A stretch of 64,000 nt of DNA from Drouetiella hepatica Uher 2000/2452 (lineage in GTDB: Bacteria; Cyanobacteriota; Cyanobacteriia; Elainellales; Elainellaceae), in NCBI GenBank assembly GCA_019359505.1, contig JAHHHD010000005.1, positions 1-64,000 on the forward strand. The letters run 5' to 3'. Under the pieces are notes generated by a model. It was not told the origin of the DNA and ran no database searches. It was given only the letters and a program-made list of their open reading frames with translations. Below, one piece after another: positions 18,604 to 26,284 of this stretch. The position numbers and the translations under genes are program-made. Numbering within the stretch: position 1 is the stretch's first letter; every line of letters begins with the position of its first letter.

Positions 18604-19266
18604 TGATGCTCTGAATGCTGAAGTTTAGCCGGATCGACTCCGCTAGGCTGGCTTTTCTAATCTGAAAATGACCTAGGGCAGGACTAACAGTGCTCACTAA
18701 TTAAAGCTCTGTTAAATACCCCGCTCCGCGCTAAATAGAAGCATTTAGCCCGATCGCCATGCCTGACCAGAAGCCGACCCACAAAAGACCCTCACATCGT
18801 AACTCGATATGCCATCGCCGCATCAAAACATAGCATTAAGAGGAAAAGCTTTTCAAAAAGCGTTTTACCCTGAATGCGATCGCGTTTGACGACTGCTGGC
18901 GCGTGGCTGTCGATTTAGGATGTGCCTAAACTTTCAGCAATTCTGCCACGATATCAACTAAAGATATCAATGTCAACTGTAGTTCATCTAAAGTTCACAG
19001 AAATTTCATACCTTCGCATTTTTCAACTGAGATAGCTCTTCATCCTCATTAAAGATTAGCGGATTTTACAGATCTCTCTTCACGCTTACCTCATCCACAC
19101 CATCTAGTATCACTTATAGATATATCTTTAGGCTACTTGCAGAATAATCCTTAAGCTATTAATATCTTATTATGATATCAAACAGCGATCGCCAGTGAGG
19201 AGAGTAGGTTGCCTTTCGGTGAATTCGCTAAGCCATCTATATTCACTTATCTCTACAAGGTAGATC
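18604..19266. other. 663-bp intergenic region with hairpin and GATATC pairs
   Basis: No gene is supported. It contains a 7-bp hairpin GCTAAAT/ATTTAGC near 18733-18752, GATATC at 18950 and 18963 (13 bp apart), AATATC at 19161 and GATATC at 19174 (again 13 bp apart), and AGATATATCT near 19119. The last pair is about 90 bp upstream of the NfeD-like gene. AT-rich stretches at 19010-19170 suggest promoters. Confidence 0.4.
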
Positions 19267-19527
19267 ATGTTCATGCCATCCAAATTTCCAGTCACGGTAC
19301 AAATGTTTCCGATCCCGGCTCTTGGCAAAGTAGACCAAGCCATTACGGTCGCCAACGACAAAGTTAGAGTCAAATTTCAAGGATCTCTCTGGGGTGCTGA
19401 GATTTGGCAACCATCCAGCCGAGCTTCTGCTTCCAGGTCATTGCTCCCCAGTGAGCAGGTTTGGGTGATCGGTCGAGTGGGGTTGACGCTTTTGGTGCAA
19501 CCCTATGGAAGCGTGCCGCCCAGTTAG
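19267..19527 (+). CDS. Orphan NfeD-like OB-fold domain protein
   Basis: An 86-residue protein that looks like the C-terminal OB-fold (NfeD domain) alone: KVRVKFQGSLWGAEIW, then LLPSEQVWVIGRVGLTLLVQP, the conserved strand-loop-strand with GRxGLTLLV. In full NfeD proteins this domain is linked to membrane spans or a serine protease and works with flotillin-like partners. Here there is no membrane part and no partner gene. The ATG at 19267 follows AAGG; an ATG two codons later is also possible. Confidence 0.68.
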   Translation: MFMPSKFPVTVQMFPIPALGKVDQAITVANDKVRVKFQGSLWGAEIWQPSSRASASRSLLPSEQVWVIGRVGLTLLVQPYGSVPPS

Positions 19528-19629
19528 GGGATACGTTCCTGACCTCATCTTGAAATGCCTCACCTGAAACCATTTCACGTTGTGATACCAACGTCTAGAC
19601 AGCACTTGTTAAAGCCGGGAGTTCCTGAT

Positions 19630-20610
19630 ATGACTCTATCTCAAGCTAAATGCACTCCGTCCTCTCATGGCAGTCGATCGCCTCATCCCAGTCCAGAAGC
19701 GAACTCAGAAGCCGAGCTTTATGTTCCTGATTTTACGCAGTTCCCCGCTGCTTTCCCTCCGCCTGATCGGCATCGTGTTCGCAGAATCACGTTGGCTGTG
19801 CTGCTAACCCTGGGCGTTCTGATGTTTTTAACTGCAATAATTATTCATTCAACTCTAGTCACCCAGGCAGACGTAGCGCAGCAGAAAAGAGCCGATCAGC
19901 AAGAGATGCTTAGCCGCATTAACTCTTTGGAAAAAGCGGGGGGCGAGGAGAATTATAGGGACTGTATCACCCATGCCAAAACACTGCTTTTGACCGCCAA
20001 TCTGTCGAGTCTAGTTCATATGCAGACAGAAGCGGTGCTTAAAAAATGCCAGACTCAGATCAAGGCTCAGATAGAGATTAAGGACACTGAACTCCTGGAA
20101 AGAGCGAACCAAGCAGCAGCTAAAGACCAGTTGAAAAATGCGATCGCCTTGGCGAGTCAAGTAGAAGGAAAGCATCGGCTTGCCGCACAGGAGTTGATTA
20201 GCCAATGGTCGGGGCAAATTCTGACCCTCGCGGAAGATGCCTATGAAGGAGGAAACTTAGACAATGCGGTAAAGATGGCAAGGGCGATCGCTCCCGACAA
20301 TCTTTTGTACGAGACTAGCCAAACAAAAATTAAGCTCTGGAATCAAGACTGGGCTATGGATGCTGCTAAATGGAAAATGGCAGATACAGCGATGAAAAAT
20401 AACCAGATCGAAACCGCGCGTAGCCATATCAAGCACCTAATGGCTAGTCATAATCCCTACTGGCAACGGGTTGCATATCAGCTTCAGGCAAATGTTGATC
20501 AGCTTCAAATCCATCGTGAATCCAGCTTGAGGACAAGCGTTTTAACCTGGATGATTATTATTATCGGCGGTTGGGGCTGGCTGAGCTGTTTTCGAGGACA
20601 CAGGGCATAG
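19630..20610 (+). CDS. Hypothetical protein with two membrane spans and a helical repeat region
   Basis: A 326-residue protein I cannot name. After a polar N-terminus there is a membrane span (ITLAVLLTLGVLMFLTAIII, about residues 51-70), a long helical middle rich in Ala, Gln and Lys resembling TPR-like pairs (SLEKAGGEENYRDCITHAKTLL, ANQAAAKDQLKNAIALASQV, DAYEGGNLDNAVKMARAI), and a second span near the end (VLTWMIIIIGGWGWLSCF). I chose the ATG at 19630, which has GGGAG nine bases upstream, over an ATG at 19555 that adds 25 residues. A strong hairpin follows at 20631. Confidence 0.62.
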   Translation: MTLSQAKCTPSSHGSRSPHPSPEANSEAELYVPDFTQFPAAFPPPDRHRVRRITLAVLLTLGVLMFLTAIIIHSTLVTQADVAQQKRADQQEMLSRINSLEKAGGEENYRDCITHAKTLLLTANLSSLVHMQTEAVLKKCQTQIKAQIEIKDTELLERANQAAAKDQLKNAIALASQVEGKHRLAAQELISQWSGQILTLAEDAYEGGNLDNAVKMARAIAPDNLLYETSQTKIKLWNQDWAMDAAKWKMADTAMKNNQIETARSHIKHLMASHNPYWQRVAYQLQANVDQLQIHRESSLRTSVLTWMIIIIGGWGWLSCFRGHRA

Positions 20611-20630
20611 GAGAATTTGCAGACACAGAA

Positions 20631-20691
20631 TTCCCAATAGCAGAATTTGCGCTAGAGACGTTGTTTCTAGCGCAAATTCTGCTATTGGGAA
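20631..20691. repeat. 26-bp perfect inverted repeat
   Basis: TTCCCAATAGCAGAATTTGC... and its complement pair over 26 bp around a 9-nt loop. It lies in the convergent gap between 19630-20610 and hli and could terminate both. The motif AGAATTTGC also occurs just upstream. It resembles the palindrome families in design but I see only one copy. Confidence 0.8.
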
Positions 20692-20722
20692 AGAATGCCT
20701 AAAGCTTTAGTATTCAGAAATT

Positions 20723-20893
20723 TTAGTACAAACCTAACCAAGACAATAGCCCCTGACCCGTAGCATATTCGATCGCCAGAGTAGCAACAAAGCCAATCAT
20801 AGCCGCACGACCATTCAGGCGCTCAGCATAGGAACTGAAGCCAAACTTGGGTTCTTCTAACTTGGGAGTAACGGAAGGAGATTTGGTGGTCAT
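20723..20893 (-). CDS. High-light-inducible protein (Hli/Scp, single-helix CAB-like)
   Basis: A 56-residue protein. It has the chlorophyll-a/b-binding-like motif YAERLNGRAAMIGFVATLAIEY, with the ExxNGRxAMIGF pattern that binds chlorophyll in Hli proteins, preceded by a polar N-terminus (TTKSPSVTPKLEEPKFGF) and followed by TGQGLLSWLGLY. Hli proteins sit in the thylakoid membrane, bind chlorophyll and carotenoid, and protect photosystem II assembly under strong light. The gene is monocistronic. The MITE pair C1/A4 lies about 75 bp upstream. Confidence 0.93.
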   Translation of the reverse strand: MTTKSPSVTPKLEEPKFGFSSYAERLNGRAAMIGFVATLAIEYATGQGLLSWLGLY

Positions 20894-20966
20894 GGCATCA
20901 GGTTACAAAACTTTACTCTATGCTAACGCATGGAAAGGTCAACTCCTAAATAAAGTTCTGCTGATA

Positions 20967-21068
20967 TGTAGCGCTACGCGCTCAGATCTAATGAGTTATT
21001 TTTTGAGAGCTGCGCTCCGCGCAGCTCTCAAAAAATAACTCGTCCTAACTCAATTACGTAATGCTACG
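20967..21068. repeat. Family C palindromic element (C1), 102 bp
   Basis: The core at 20993-21041 is a perfect 49-nt palindrome, 23-bp arms (GAGTTATTTTTTGAGAGC...) around TCC. Outer ends are TGTAGCGCTACGCGCTCAGATC and ACTCAATTACGTAATGCTAC. It is directly joined to A4. Confidence 0.9.
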
Positions 21069-21159
21069 GCAACCACTAAAGCGGTTAGGACGTGGACATT
21101 TTGGGTGGGGCGCTAAGCGCCCCACCCAAAATGTCCGAAGTAAACTGGCGACAGCTATA
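21066..21159. repeat. Family A palindromic element (A4)
   Basis: The core at 21094-21136 is a perfect 43-nt palindrome, GGACATTTTGGGTGGGGCGCT with its complement around A. Left flank CGGCAACC and GCGGTTAGGACG, right flank GTAAACTGGCGACAGCTATA. Its left end overlaps the right end of C1. Confidence 0.9.
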
Positions 21160-21175
21160 AAGAGTAGACAGAAGC

Positions 21176-21517
21176 TCAGACTACGCTGAATCTTGGATCA
21201 TTTTTGAGGGTGGTAGGTTGAAACTCCATCGCCCATTGAATTAATTCTGCTGAGATTTGCGTTTCAGATTGACAGAGTAGGGCAGTGTAGCAGACTTTTT
21301 GCTTGACGACGATCGCCCGGTAGTCCTTAGCATGAACGATGACATGGCGAAATCCCTCTAACTTGATGGAGGAAGTGAGCAGCGACTGTAGACCCAACGC
21401 CTGAAAAATAGTCTGTACCCAGCTCACATCACTGCTCTCAGTTGAGGTGAGATATTCTTTAGGCAAACCGCTGATATCAAAAATTGCTGCACCAATAATG
21501 AGTTTGGAGTAAGACAC
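21176..21517 (-). CDS. Hypothetical protein, possibly Roadblock/LC7-like
   Basis: A 113-residue protein starting at GTG. It has alternating strands and helices: KLIIGAAIFDISGLPKEYLT, a helix VSWVQTIFQALGLQSLL, then EGFRHVIVHAKDYRAIVVKQ. That order resembles Roadblock/LC7 small-GTPase regulators, but I see no decisive residue. It is probably cytoplasmic. The same-strand neighbour downstream is hli, separated by the C1/A4 element pair. Confidence 0.5.
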   Translation of the reverse strand: MSYSKLIIGAAIFDISGLPKEYLTSTESSDVSWVQTIFQALGLQSLLTSSIKLEGFRHVIVHAKDYRAIVVKQKVCYTALLCQSETQISAELIQWAMEFQPTTLKNDPRFSVV

Positions 21518-21710
21518 GTCGGCTCACGGCGAATGGGACTGAATCAGAGAATTTTGACAGATGAAAGGTGAAAGATCAGCAGCGATCGCATTGGGATCAG
21601 GATATTTCAGCTATTTAACTTTTGCAAGAGATAATACGCCTCCAGTCAATACAACCTGATAAAGTAAGTTTAAAAATCCGTTGGGTAAATGACGACCGTA
21701 GGATTTCGGG

Positions 21711-21795
21711 CGTTTCTGATTTTATGCGTGAATTTTTTTGAAAGGGGCGTAAAGCGCCCTTTTCAAAAAAATTCATAGCCAGATCAAGCCATGCC
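21711..21795. repeat. Family D palindromic element (D1)
   Basis: The core at 21729-21775 pairs TGAATTTTTTTGAAAGGGGCG with a near-perfect complement around TAAA, with one G.T pair. The flanks CGTTTCTGATTTTATGCG and GATCAAGCCATGCC match D2 and D3 in reverse. It fills most of the divergent gap 21518-21850, where I see nothing else. Confidence 0.85.
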
Positions 21796-21850
21796 AAATT
21801 TCGCTCTTATTCGATTGAGCGTTGACTAAATATTCCTACAGCAGGGCGGA

Positions 21851-23560
21851 ATGCTGGAGAAGTGGAGGGTTTTAGTCATTTTGTCTATTTTAATTAACTT
21901 GCTTAGAGCGCTGATGAGGACGATCGATCGAGTATTCACTCAACTATTAAAAAGTTCATCGCTATACCATTCTGTAAAAGTCTGGAGAAGCCGCTATTTT
22001 TTAGTGGTTCTCATCACGTTTCTGCTGATTATTAGCCTTTTCAGCGTTTGGGTCAAAGCTCAATCATTGCAGTCTTCAGTTTTGCAGCCTTTAGTCAATT
22101 CGATCATTTTAGAAAATCAGCAAGAAGGCAGTGAAAAGTGGTCGCTTACTGACCCGGCAAGACATCGAGAAATTGAGGGATATGCTTCTTTAACTAGCGT
22201 TGATCAGGGGGGCAAAATCAAGCTATTTGTCAATACAGTATCACCGAGTTACGCGATCGAAGTTTTTCGGATGGGCTGGTATGGCGGCAGGGGCGGACGA
22301 AAAATGATGGAGGCGATCGATCGTCCTGGTACCCGCCAGTTTATTCCAACTATTCCATTAAGTAATGATTTGGGCAATCTAGGCGACTGGACGGGTCTAT
22401 TTAACCTGAATAATCCTATGGAATGCGACTGGCAAGATCCCTATGTTTTGCAGATTCCAGACGACTGGACAAGCGGCTTTTATCTAGCAAAGCTGACGGC
22501 AAACAGCGGCAAGCAAAGCTACATCATTTTTGTGGTGAAGGAACATCGCCCTTCAGATTTTTTGTTTCAATCTAGCGTCACGACCTATCAGGCTTACAAC
22601 AACTGGGGCAGCAAGTCACTTTATGAGTGGAATAGCCGAGGACGACAGGTTTCCAAAGTCTCTTTCAATCGCCCTTACGCTATTAGCCCCAACCCAGATG
22701 CTGCCTATGGCGTGGGGGCTGGCGAGTTTTTGACTAATATTCAGCCGCCTAGCCACACATTTAGCGCAGGCTGGGAATATAACATGGTGCGATGGCTAGA
22801 AAAGGAAGGTTACGATGTCACCTATGTTACTGATATTGATACTCATGCTGACTCAGAGCTACTTTTTTCCCATCGCGTCTTTCTCACAGTTGGGCATGAT
22901 GAGTATTGGTCTTGGTCAATGCGTCAGAACGTCGAGGCAGCGAGAGATAGGGGTACAAGCTTAGGATTTTTTTCGGCAAACACCTGCTACTGGCAAATCC
23001 GTTTTGAAAATAGCAAAGTGAATGGGGAAATCAACCGGACAATTGTTGCTTACAAAGAGCGATCGGTTCGCGATCCTTTTATGCAGGACACGATAACAGA
23101 TAACGATCGCCAAGTGACGACCCGCTGGCGGCAATCCCCGGTGAGCTTACCTGAAGCGGCTCTCATGGGGGTTATGTATCAAACCGATCCAGTGCTAGCA
23201 GATCTGAATTTCGCACCGACTTCGCCTGACTGGGTGCTGGCAAACACGGGCTTAAAACCGGGCGATACGTTGCCAGGGCTTTTGGGCTATGAGGTCGATC
23301 GCATGACGGCTGCCAGTCCGGATGGAACCGTAGCGATCGCCCATTCTCCCTACATCTATCGCGGAAAAACACGCTATGCCGATACGACGGTGTACGAGGC
23401 AAAAAGCGGAGCGATCGTCTTTGCCACTGGATCAATTCAATGGAGCTGGGGGCTAGATGACTATAATGTGCCGCAGCTTCGCCCCTCTTATCGCAATGAA
23501 GCAACGCAGCAGGTCACGCGCAACATTCTGGCACGGCTGGCTAAACGGGAAGTCAAGTGA
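21851..23560 (+). CDS. Secreted or anchored protein, N,N-dimethylformamidase-beta-like C-terminal fold
   Basis: A 569-residue protein with an N-terminal membrane span (about residues 50-72, FLVVLITFLLIISLFSVW) and a large extracytoplasmic domain. The body matches the family annotated from the beta subunit of dimethylformamidase: IEVFRMGWYGGRGGRKM, DPYVLQIPDDWTSGFYLAKL, TTYQAYNNWGSKSLYEWN, RVFLTVGHDEYWSWSMR, and GSIQWSWGLDDYN near the end. In the true enzyme this domain helps bind the amide and iron; most bacterial homologues have unknown substrates. The alpha subunit is absent, so the name should not be taken literally. The gene ends two bases before the convergent small gene. Confidence 0.78.
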   Translation: MLEKWRVLVILSILINLLRALMRTIDRVFTQLLKSSSLYHSVKVWRSRYFLVVLITFLLIISLFSVWVKAQSLQSSVLQPLVNSIILENQQEGSEKWSLTDPARHREIEGYASLTSVDQGGKIKLFVNTVSPSYAIEVFRMGWYGGRGGRKMMEAIDRPGTRQFIPTIPLSNDLGNLGDWTGLFNLNNPMECDWQDPYVLQIPDDWTSGFYLAKLTANSGKQSYIIFVVKEHRPSDFLFQSSVTTYQAYNNWGSKSLYEWNSRGRQVSKVSFNRPYAISPNPDAAYGVGAGEFLTNIQPPSHTFSAGWEYNMVRWLEKEGYDVTYVTDIDTHADSELLFSHRVFLTVGHDEYWSWSMRQNVEAARDRGTSLGFFSANTCYWQIRFENSKVNGEINRTIVAYKERSVRDPFMQDTITDNDRQVTTRWRQSPVSLPEAALMGVMYQTDPVLADLNFAPTSPDWVLANTGLKPGDTLPGLLGYEVDRMTAASPDGTVAIAHSPYIYRGKTRYADTTVYEAKSGAIVFATGSIQWSWGLDDYNVPQLRPSYRNEATQQVTRNILARLAKREVK

Positions 23561-23562
23561 GC

Positions 23563-23817
23563 CTAGAGATCGGCGGGTGTATCGGGCGCAACTTCAATCC
23601 CACCTTCTTGCAATACTGTCTGCTGAGCGGTGATCAAATCACTCAGCTCGGTAATATGAATGCCCATGCGATCGCCCGCTTCTTGAAGCGCCTGGTAAAA
23701 TCTAGCCGTGTCTTTATCGTAGCCACAGAGTTCTGCCGTTACGTCAACACCCTGCTTGGCGTTTGCCTTGGCGCAATCAATTAGGTCTAAACCTTGGAGC
23801 GGTTGAGGGGCAGACAT
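23563..23817 (-). CDS. Small conserved-looking cyanobacterial protein, unknown
   Basis: An 84-residue soluble protein: LQGLDLIDCAKANAKQGVDV, then CGYDKDTARFYQALQEAGDRMGI and a short acidic tail. There are two cysteines (about 15 and 31). No motif gives a function. Its stop is two bases from the convergent stop of the upstream gene. The start ATG at 23817 has AGAAGAGG a few bases upstream. Confidence 0.6.
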   Translation of the reverse strand: MSAPQPLQGLDLIDCAKANAKQGVDVTAELCGYDKDTARFYQALQEAGDRMGIHITELSDLITAQQTVLQEGGIEVAPDTPADL

Positions 23818-23931
23818 CAGGTTAACCTCTTCTAGGAATTACTTTTCTAGGCTAGAGGTTATGAATTTCTACAGCATCCGTCTGAGGAATAGCTTTTAGC
23901 GGGTCAGCTGAGTCTAGTTAGCCAAGCTTAG

Positions 23932-25116
23932 TTAGCCAAGCTCAGTTAACCAATACTTGTAGGCAGCATATGCCATAGTGACAACCCCAGCAACGATCGC
24001 CTGTTCATTGACCTGAAATTGAGGGTGATGCAGCGGATAGTTGGGCTGATTGGTAAAGCCTACGCCTAGGCGGAACATGGTGCCTGGGGCATGATCCAGG
24101 TACAGCGAAAAATCTTCGCTTCCGAGAGAAGGTTCCAGCAGAATCTGGACGCGATCGCCACCCCAAGCCTCTTGCGCCGCTGTTTCCATAATTTGCGTTA
24201 AAGCCAGGTCATTTTGTACTGAAGGCACGCCCCGGCGATAGTTTAGCTCGTACTTTGCGCTGTAGGTTTGGCAAACTTGCGCCACAATATTTTCAATCCA
24301 GTCGGGTAGGAGGGCACTGGTTTCGGGATGGAGCGATCGCACGGTGCCCAGCATTCGCACCCGATCGGCAATCACATTGGGGGCGCGTCCACCCTGAATT
24401 TGTCCGATCGTTAGCACCACCGGGCGCAGCGGATTTTGGGTACGGCTGATAGCTTGCTGGAGGGTGGTAACTACCTGGGAAGCGATCCAGATGGCATCGA
24501 TCGCCTCATGGGGACGTGCGCCATGCCCGGATTCTCCGAGGATAATCAGCTCCAGATCGTCGGCAGCGGCGGTCAGCGCTCCATAGCGAATGCCGATCGA
24601 GCCGCCAGGAATCGTAGGAAAAACATGGGCGGCAAAGATGGCGTTCACGTCTTTCATCACGCCATCTTTGATCATCCAGCCTGCGCCCTGTGCTGTTTCC
24701 TCAGCAGGCTGAAACAAGAAGCGAATATTGCCGGGTAAGGGTTCGCCGAGCTGCGACAAAACCATCGCCGTGCCCAGCGCCACGGTCGTGTGAACATCGT
24801 GACCACAGGCATGCATAATTCCAGGTTGGTGCGAGGCAAATTCTAGTCCCGTGCGTTCCTGAATCGGCAGTCCATCCATGTCGGCACGAATGGCAAGTCG
24901 CCGCTGATCTTTGCCTGCCCCCTCAAGTTCTCCCACTACGCCTGTTTTGCCCACTAGCTCTTGCACATGCAGCCCACAGGAAGACATCACACCTGCGACA
25001 TAGGCAGCAGTCTGATATTCTTGACCGCTTAACTCTGGGTGGCTATGAATGTGACGACGAATTTCAATCAGGCGCGGCGAGAGCTTGACGGCGATATCTT
25101 TGATGCGGCTGAGCAT
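23932..25116 (-). CDS. M20 family metallo-amidohydrolase (hippurate/N-acyl amino acid hydrolase type)
   Basis: A 394-residue cytoplasmic metallo-enzyme of peptidase family M20D. It begins with IRRHIHSHPELSGQEYQTA, has the metal-binding IRADMDGLPIQ, the HACGHDVHTTVALGTA block with metal His, PAEETAQGAG with the catalytic Glu pair, and GSEDFSLYLDHAPGTMFRLG near the end. The family removes acyl groups from amino acids, or amino acids from auxin-like conjugates. The substrate is not readable. It is next to, and on the same strand as, the ArsR gene (61 bp). Confidence 0.88.
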   Translation of the reverse strand: MLSRIKDIAVKLSPRLIEIRRHIHSHPELSGQEYQTAAYVAGVMSSCGLHVQELVGKTGVVGELEGAGKDQRRLAIRADMDGLPIQERTGLEFASHQPGIMHACGHDVHTTVALGTAMVLSQLGEPLPGNIRFLFQPAEETAQGAGWMIKDGVMKDVNAIFAAHVFPTIPGGSIGIRYGALTAAADDLELIILGESGHGARPHEAIDAIWIASQVVTTLQQAISRTQNPLRPVVLTIGQIQGGRAPNVIADRVRMLGTVRSLHPETSALLPDWIENIVAQVCQTYSAKYELNYRRGVPSVQNDLALTQIMETAAQEAWGGDRVQILLEPSLGSEDFSLYLDHAPGTMFRLGVGFTNQPNYPLHHPQFQVNEQAIVAGVVTMAYAAYKYWLTELG

Positions 25117-25177
25117 GAGGGGCGATCGGATGAAGGGTTGTTAACCCATGATAAAAGGGCTGCTAAGTCCCTAGCCT

Positions 25178-25495
25178 TCATTTTGGCTCTACTAAGCTAG
25201 CAAAACAGGTTGCTAACAGCGCTTGATTGAGGCGATAGTAACGGGTTTGCCCATCTTTGCGCGTATAGACCAGACCCGATTCCGCCAAAATTTTGGAATG
25301 GTGGCAGAGCAAAGCCAGACTAATTTCGGTCTGATTGGCAATTTCCGAACTGCTGAGTTCGCCCTGGAGGGACAAAAGCTCGACAATGCCTAGCCGGGTT
25401 GGGTCAGCAAGGGAGGCAAAGATTTTTGCCCGCTGCTCGGTATCGCTTTTATCGATCGCATCTACAAAAGCTGATTTAATCTCGTGACCAGACAT
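25178..25495 (-). CDS. ArsR-family transcriptional repressor, divergent from thioredoxin
   Basis: A 105-residue winged-helix regulator: KIFASLADPTRLGIVELLS, the HTH with SEIANQTEISLALLCHHSKIL, and the wing LVYTRKDGQTRYYRLN. Cys64 lies in the recognition helix and Cys97 in the last helix; there is no classical metal-binding CxC. I start at ATG 25495; a longer frame to 25570 is possible. ArsR-type RexT of Nostoc controls trxA2 by thiol oxidation; the divergent trx gene here suggests a similar role, but RexT's cysteine pair is not seen at the same place, so the sensing chemistry may differ. Confidence 0.8.
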   Translation of the reverse strand: MSGHEIKSAFVDAIDKSDTEQRAKIFASLADPTRLGIVELLSLQGELSSSEIANQTEISLALLCHHSKILAESGLVYTRKDGQTRYYRLNQALLATCFASLVEPK

Positions 25496-25576
25496 AAAAG
25501 TTTCTAAATAAAGAATTAAAGATTTGAACTGTACTCCCATTCTAGGGGCGTTCTCGGTTGAAATTGCCAAATACTG

Positions 25577-25650
25577 AAATAGTTAAATAACTACTTGACT
25601 TTTATAGTAAATCGGTCTAGGATGAAGTTCAAATGGTTGTTTAACTATTT
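25577..25650 (+). promoter_or_regulatory. Thioredoxin promoter flanked by two inverted operator copies
   Basis: TTGACT (25595-25600) and TAGGAT (25618-25623) are 17 bp apart and read towards the thioredoxin gene. On each side lies one copy of AAATAGTTAAATAA: at 25577-25590 direct, and at 25637-25650 inverted (TTGTTTAACTATTT), matching at 13 of 14 positions. This is a plausible binding site pair for the adjacent ArsR protein. Confidence 0.6.
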
Positions 25651-25704
25651 CACTGCGTCAACAACCTCTAGGCAAACAACTTCTAGAACTTTAGAGGTGC
25701 TTTT

Positions 25705-26076
25705 ATGAACTCTACATCTATGGACTCGACATCGGTTATCACCCTTACAGAGGCTAACTTCCAGCCTGAGGTATTGTCTAGTTTGCAGCCCGTTTTGGTT
25801 GATTTTTGGGCACCTTGGTGTGGGCCTTGTCGCCTGATTGCTCCCATTGTTGAGTCTTTGGCGGCGGACTTTGCAGGACAGGTGAAAATTGCCAAGCTGA
25901 ATATCGATCAATTCGATCGCCTTGCTACTCAGTATCAGGTTCAGGCAATTCCGACCTTGCTGATCTTCAAAGACGGTCAAGTTGTGGATGAAATTGTCGG
26001 GGTTGTGCCTAAAGCGGAGCTGGCTAAAAAATTAAGTTCTGTCCTAGCGTATCAGCCCGCTTCTCAAGCAGCCTAG
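25705..26076 (+). CDS. trxA: Thioredoxin
   Basis: A 123-residue cytoplasmic thioredoxin that reduces protein disulfides. The active site is FWAPWCGPCRLIAPI with the two redox cysteines, and the cis-Pro region is AIPTLLIFKDG. An N-terminal extension of about 10 residues (MNSTSMDSTS) contains a second ATG at 25720 that could be the real start. The gene is divergent from the ArsR repressor, with twin operators between them, and is followed after 208 bp by an Old Yellow Enzyme. The arrangement fits an oxidative-stress unit. Confidence 0.92.
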   Translation: MNSTSMDSTSVITLTEANFQPEVLSSLQPVLVDFWAPWCGPCRLIAPIVESLAADFAGQVKIAKLNIDQFDRLATQYQVQAIPTLLIFKDGQVVDEIVGVVPKAELAKKLSSVLAYQPASQAA

Positions 26077-26091
26077 TTTTTAAGTAACTTG

Positions 26092-26212
26092 CGCGATGTG
26101 CGACTTGGTCTGAAAGCCTTGTAGGATGGGCATCTTGCCCGTCCGAATCTAGGCAGGCAAGATACCTGCCCCATGTAGATCAAGAGCTTTAGAAAAAGAG
26201 TCGCACATCGCG
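26092..26212. repeat. Family F: 121-bp element with 14-bp terminal inverted repeats
   Basis: CGCGATGTGCGACT at 26092-26105 is repeated inverted at 26199-26212. Inside is an imperfect palindrome, GGGCATCTTGCCCG and GGCAGGCAAGATACCTGCC. It resembles small MITE-like repeats. It lies between trxA and the Old Yellow Enzyme gene. Confidence 0.7.
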
Positions 26213-26284
26213 TTAACTTAGCTTTTCAGACAAACGATTTTCAGACAAACGATCGCCCTAATCCATTACCCCATCTAAATTTTT

